Assembly: GCA_013407085.1 (NCBI GenBank)
Contig: JACCGJ010013582.1
Coordinates: 186,001-250,000 of the forward strand
Length of the DNA: 64,000 bases
Direction of reading: 5' to 3'
Origin: Atriophallophorus winterbourni
Taxonomy: Eukaryota > Platyhelminthes > Trematoda > Plagiorchiida > Microphallidae
Shown: positions 60,880 through 64,000 of the stretch, in pieces
How positions within the stretch are numbered: the first letter of the stretch is position 1
Layout of the letters: each line of letters opens with the position of its first letter
Position numbers and translations under genes: made by a program
The notes under the pieces: model-generated
Database searches by the model: none
The model's input: the letters and a program-made list of their open reading frames with translations, nothing else
Told to the model about the DNA's origin: nothing

Positions 60880-63800
60880 AACACAACATCAGTGATTGGT
60901 TACAAGGTTATCACGGTCGAGGCGGTTTTGAGAGTTAAATCCCAATTCAAAACATGCTCTAATGTCCCTGGTTTTACATAGACTCTGACAACCAGGTCCA
61001 GCTCCTGGACTGAAGGCGCGGTCCTGTGTGACCTAACGGAACTGCTTCTACTGATAGGAGAAAGGGCGAAGGTTACTGACTGGTTCCTCAAAACCAGCAT
61101 TTTCCGGCAGGTGGAGCTTGTTAGTTTATAAAGGCGACCCACCTAGTGAAAGGATAACCCTTACCTGAAACCTACACTGCCTTGTGGCTACATACAATCA
61201 TAGAAAAGGCTTCAGGAGTTAACCTCGAGGAAACATCCTGAGCCGAGTCCCGTTAAGCAGTCCGAAGTTTTATTCGAGTTAGCCCTGCCAACTAATGCGG
61301 CGGCATCGTTGTCCAAACATTATAACCTAGCTGTTAATTTGGTTCCGTAGGTACCATGTAGTGGAAGCACTTCCTGCATAGGCATCAGCTGGTCCTTTAG
61401 TTTGAACTGCATTGGCGTACATCACAACGCACCGATAGAAAGGACACTACATTCCGATTTTACGGAAAATAAAACGTGAAGCAGCGAATACCGTGTGAAA
61501 GTATGGCTAGACAGGCTAGAGCTGAGCGTCTGGGTCTGCGTCTGGGTCGAAGATACTTCCAGGTCTGATTAGACGGCTACCGCCCGCATCAAGCTAGGTA
61601 GCTTGCAGTCAATACGGTGCTGTCTCGCCACGGTCGGCTATTCTCATTAGGTGCTTGAGAATCAGAAAATGACAGACAAGTAGACTGTATATTTTCGCAC
61701 CAGCGAATTAAAATACCAAACTACAAATGTCAGTTCTAAAATTTGGAACCGGAAACGTTCGGTCCATGCTTCCTGGATTTCTTGAAGTTCGTCTCCAGGT
61801 TCAGAGGCATAAGAAAGTCCGGTGTGATTAATAATGAGTGAAATACGCTGAAAGTCGACGTGACTACTCTAAAAGAGACGCAATTACCAGAATCTTGTAA
61901 GAAAACACAAAGAGATTAAACTTGAATATTGGAGAAGAAGACGTTTCAATGAACATTCACTGCATGGTGTTGGGTTTACCGTGCGAAACGACATATTGAA
62001 AGCAACAGAACCGAGCAGCAGTGGGAGCAAACCGATTTGTACGTTAAATCTGAGGTGCATTACTGGTACCCTTAAGTTGGTCAACTTTTATGCGCCGGCA
62101 GTCTCTGCGCCGTTTGCTGAAAAAGATTCTTTTTATCGTAACCTCACAACAGTCCTTTAAAACGTTCCACAGAAAAACCGTGTAGTAGTATTGCCTGCTT
62201 TCAATGTCAGAGTTGAGGCAACTTACGATTCTTGAACGATAACGATACTTCTTCTTCTTACACGGAATTAGAATTGTGCACACATTTCAATCTTTGTGTC
62301 AATAACACTATCTTCCAAACAGAACCACCGCATGATGTTTCGTTATAACATCCGTGCTCTAACTATTGTCTACAGTTCAAATTTATTCTGGTTAAGCGAA
62401 ATAATGAAGGAAGTGTGCTCCTCACCAGATTATATCAAAGGGCATTCTGCGACACTGATCATTTAGTGTTCTGTGCAAAACTAAAGTTCCCTCACCAAAT
62501 TGTCTGCTAAGGCAGGGATGAACGTCACTCGCATGTGCTAACTTAATGTAACTGCCAGATTCGCAAACGCCTCCACAGCCAAGTTCAACGAGACCACTCG
62601 ACTAAAATCTGCTTCAGAAAACAAGGAATTAATGAAAAGCTGCATATGCCGAGTCACACTTTTCACGTTCGGTCCGAAGAAAGATCGAACGAGCGACTAG
62701 TTTGAAAGCAAAGCTTCTGGGATGACTAATCTGTTAAATGAGAAACGCTCATGATTTTTGAGGTTCAAAGGTATGCCAACAGATAAAAAATTACGTATTC
62801 TGAAAGAATCTATAAATATTGTCCAACAGACTGCGAGGCGATGTGCAAACGACCGGTTGACTGAAGTTTGCCTCAATATCCCAAAAGCTGCAGATTCCGA
62901 AAATTTTCACATTATATATGACGGGATCAAGTGAGCAATTGGCCCAAACAAAATGAAAGCGGCTCTAATTTAGTCTTTATCTGGTAAGTTGATTGTGCAC
63001 AAAACTGAACAGGTGGAATGATGGGTGAAGCACATCGCAATTCTCTACTCTAGGGACAGTACGTTTCTACCGCATGCACTTGAAAATTTCGAGCGGTTGC
63101 CGACCATTGAATATCTAGATAACACTCCTACTCTTCATGAGCTCAATAAGGCAATCTACAGCTTAGCGAATAGGTAGGCCCTTGGTAACGACCGAATTCT
63201 AATTGAGCTCATCAAATGCGGTAAAGCAGCATTATTGCAACCTCTTCACTATTTGCTTCTTCAGTGCTGTCAAGTTGAGTTGTCCCACAAGAGATGCGAA
63301 ACACAAAGATAATCTCGCTATATACGAATAAGGGTGAAAGGAGCGACTGCAGCGATTACAGTGGAAACACACTTCTGAAGGTTGTAGGCAAATTGTTTAC
63401 TAAAGTCTTGCAGATCCGGCTGCAAGTTTTATCTGATAGAATTAACTCTGAATCTCAATATGGCTTCCGCAAGGAAAGATCAACCGTTGACATGATGTCC
63501 TCCCTGAGACAACTTCGATGTAGGTTTCAGAAATAGCGTATGCCATTATACGATGTTTTTATCGATTTTAATAAGGCTTCGACTGTGTCAGCAGGTATGG
63601 TCTTTTTAAAATTTTTGGTGTGATAGCCTCCCCCAAGGCTGCTCAGACACCTTATTTTGTTCCACTCATTGAAACTAGTCTCTGTCCATTTTTACGGTTG
63701 TAGTTCAAAAGGTTTTAAATTCGCCGAGGCGTCGAACAATGGTGTGTGCTTGTTTTCATGCTGTTCGGCATTTTCTCTGCTCTGCTCCTTAAGAAATCTT

Positions 63801-64000
63801 TCAGGAAAAGAACAGAAGGCATTTAAATACGCACGCTATGTAATAGTAAGCTTTTTAACCTGTACCAGTAGAGAGCAGAAATTGAAGCACGAGTTGTGCT
63901 TATCCGTTACCTAATGTTTGCCGATGATGCAGCTTCCATTGCGCACTCTCAAAAGAACCTACAGTCGCTAATGCACTGTTTTTGTTGGCATGCATAGATC
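60880..64000 (+). mobile_element. APE-class LINE relic: 5' leader, endonuclease, RT (runs off the window)
   Basis: A leader of less AT-rich DNA (about 60880-61720) precedes an endonuclease that starts MSVLKFGTGNVRSMLPG (61726-61776), matching KFGTWNVRTML. Remains of VYAPT and GDFNARVG blocks follow (62085-62220) in several frames. The RT can be read from about 63085 (LPTIEYLDNTPTLHELNKAI), with SQYGFRKERSTVDMMSSLRQ (63453-63512) and the catalytic block MFADDAASIAHSQ (63914-63952), where FADD is intact. The C-terminal part lies beyond the window. The family is the one whose 3' ends occur at 22930, 49490 and 51070. Stops and frameshifts show it is dead. Confidence 0.82.

Overview
The window looks like AT-rich animal DNA, most likely from a parasitic flatworm and perhaps a schistosome-like fluke. 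That is an inference from four things: the base composition, spliced genes with GT-AG introns, secreted three-finger (Ly6/uPAR, 'LU') proteins with the ten-cysteine C-x2-C-x2-C pattern, and the mix of decayed BEL/Pao, CR1-like LINE and Penelope-like elements. No bacterial features, tRNA, rRNA or CRISPR were seen.

Layout. Positions 1-3469 hold a BEL/Pao LTR retrotransposon broken into two head-to-head pieces. Positions 3470-19195 and 25612-41310 are the two arms of a large inverted repeat of about 15.7 kb per arm. By eye the arms match at roughly nine bases in ten in the non-coding stretches I compared. A spacer of about 6.4 kb lies between them and ends in an AT microsatellite and a run of 20 Ns, directly against the right arm. 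Both arms carry the same series from outside to inside: a CR1-like LINE relic, a cysteine-rich exon, a LINE 3' tail, a five-exon LU gene, a LINE relic joined to a Penelope-like relic, and AT-rich filler. Positions 39240-47095 continue with LINE relics and a degenerate tandem array of about 330-420 bp units. A second, single-domain LU gene lies at 48942-52859. The rest, to 64000, is mostly decayed retroelements.

The main genes are the LU genes. The right-arm copy (minus strand, 29845-34059) can be read as one intact gene of five exons and 302 codons: signal peptide, LU domain 1, Thr-rich linker, LU domain 2, Ser/Thr-rich stalk and a hydrophobic tail typical of GPI anchoring. All introns have GT-AG ends and matching phases. 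The left-arm copy (plus strand, 10583-14834) is the same gene, killed by a stop in the signal peptide, a lost splice donor, a stop at the hallmark CC of domain 1, and a Cys-to-Ser change in the CC of domain 2. The third gene (plus strand, 48942-52859) has three exons and encodes one LU domain of 142 residues with its own signal peptide and GPI-type tail, using the same intron phases. The region is therefore a small cluster of cell-surface three-finger protein genes, partly duplicated as a palindrome and heavily invaded by retroelements.
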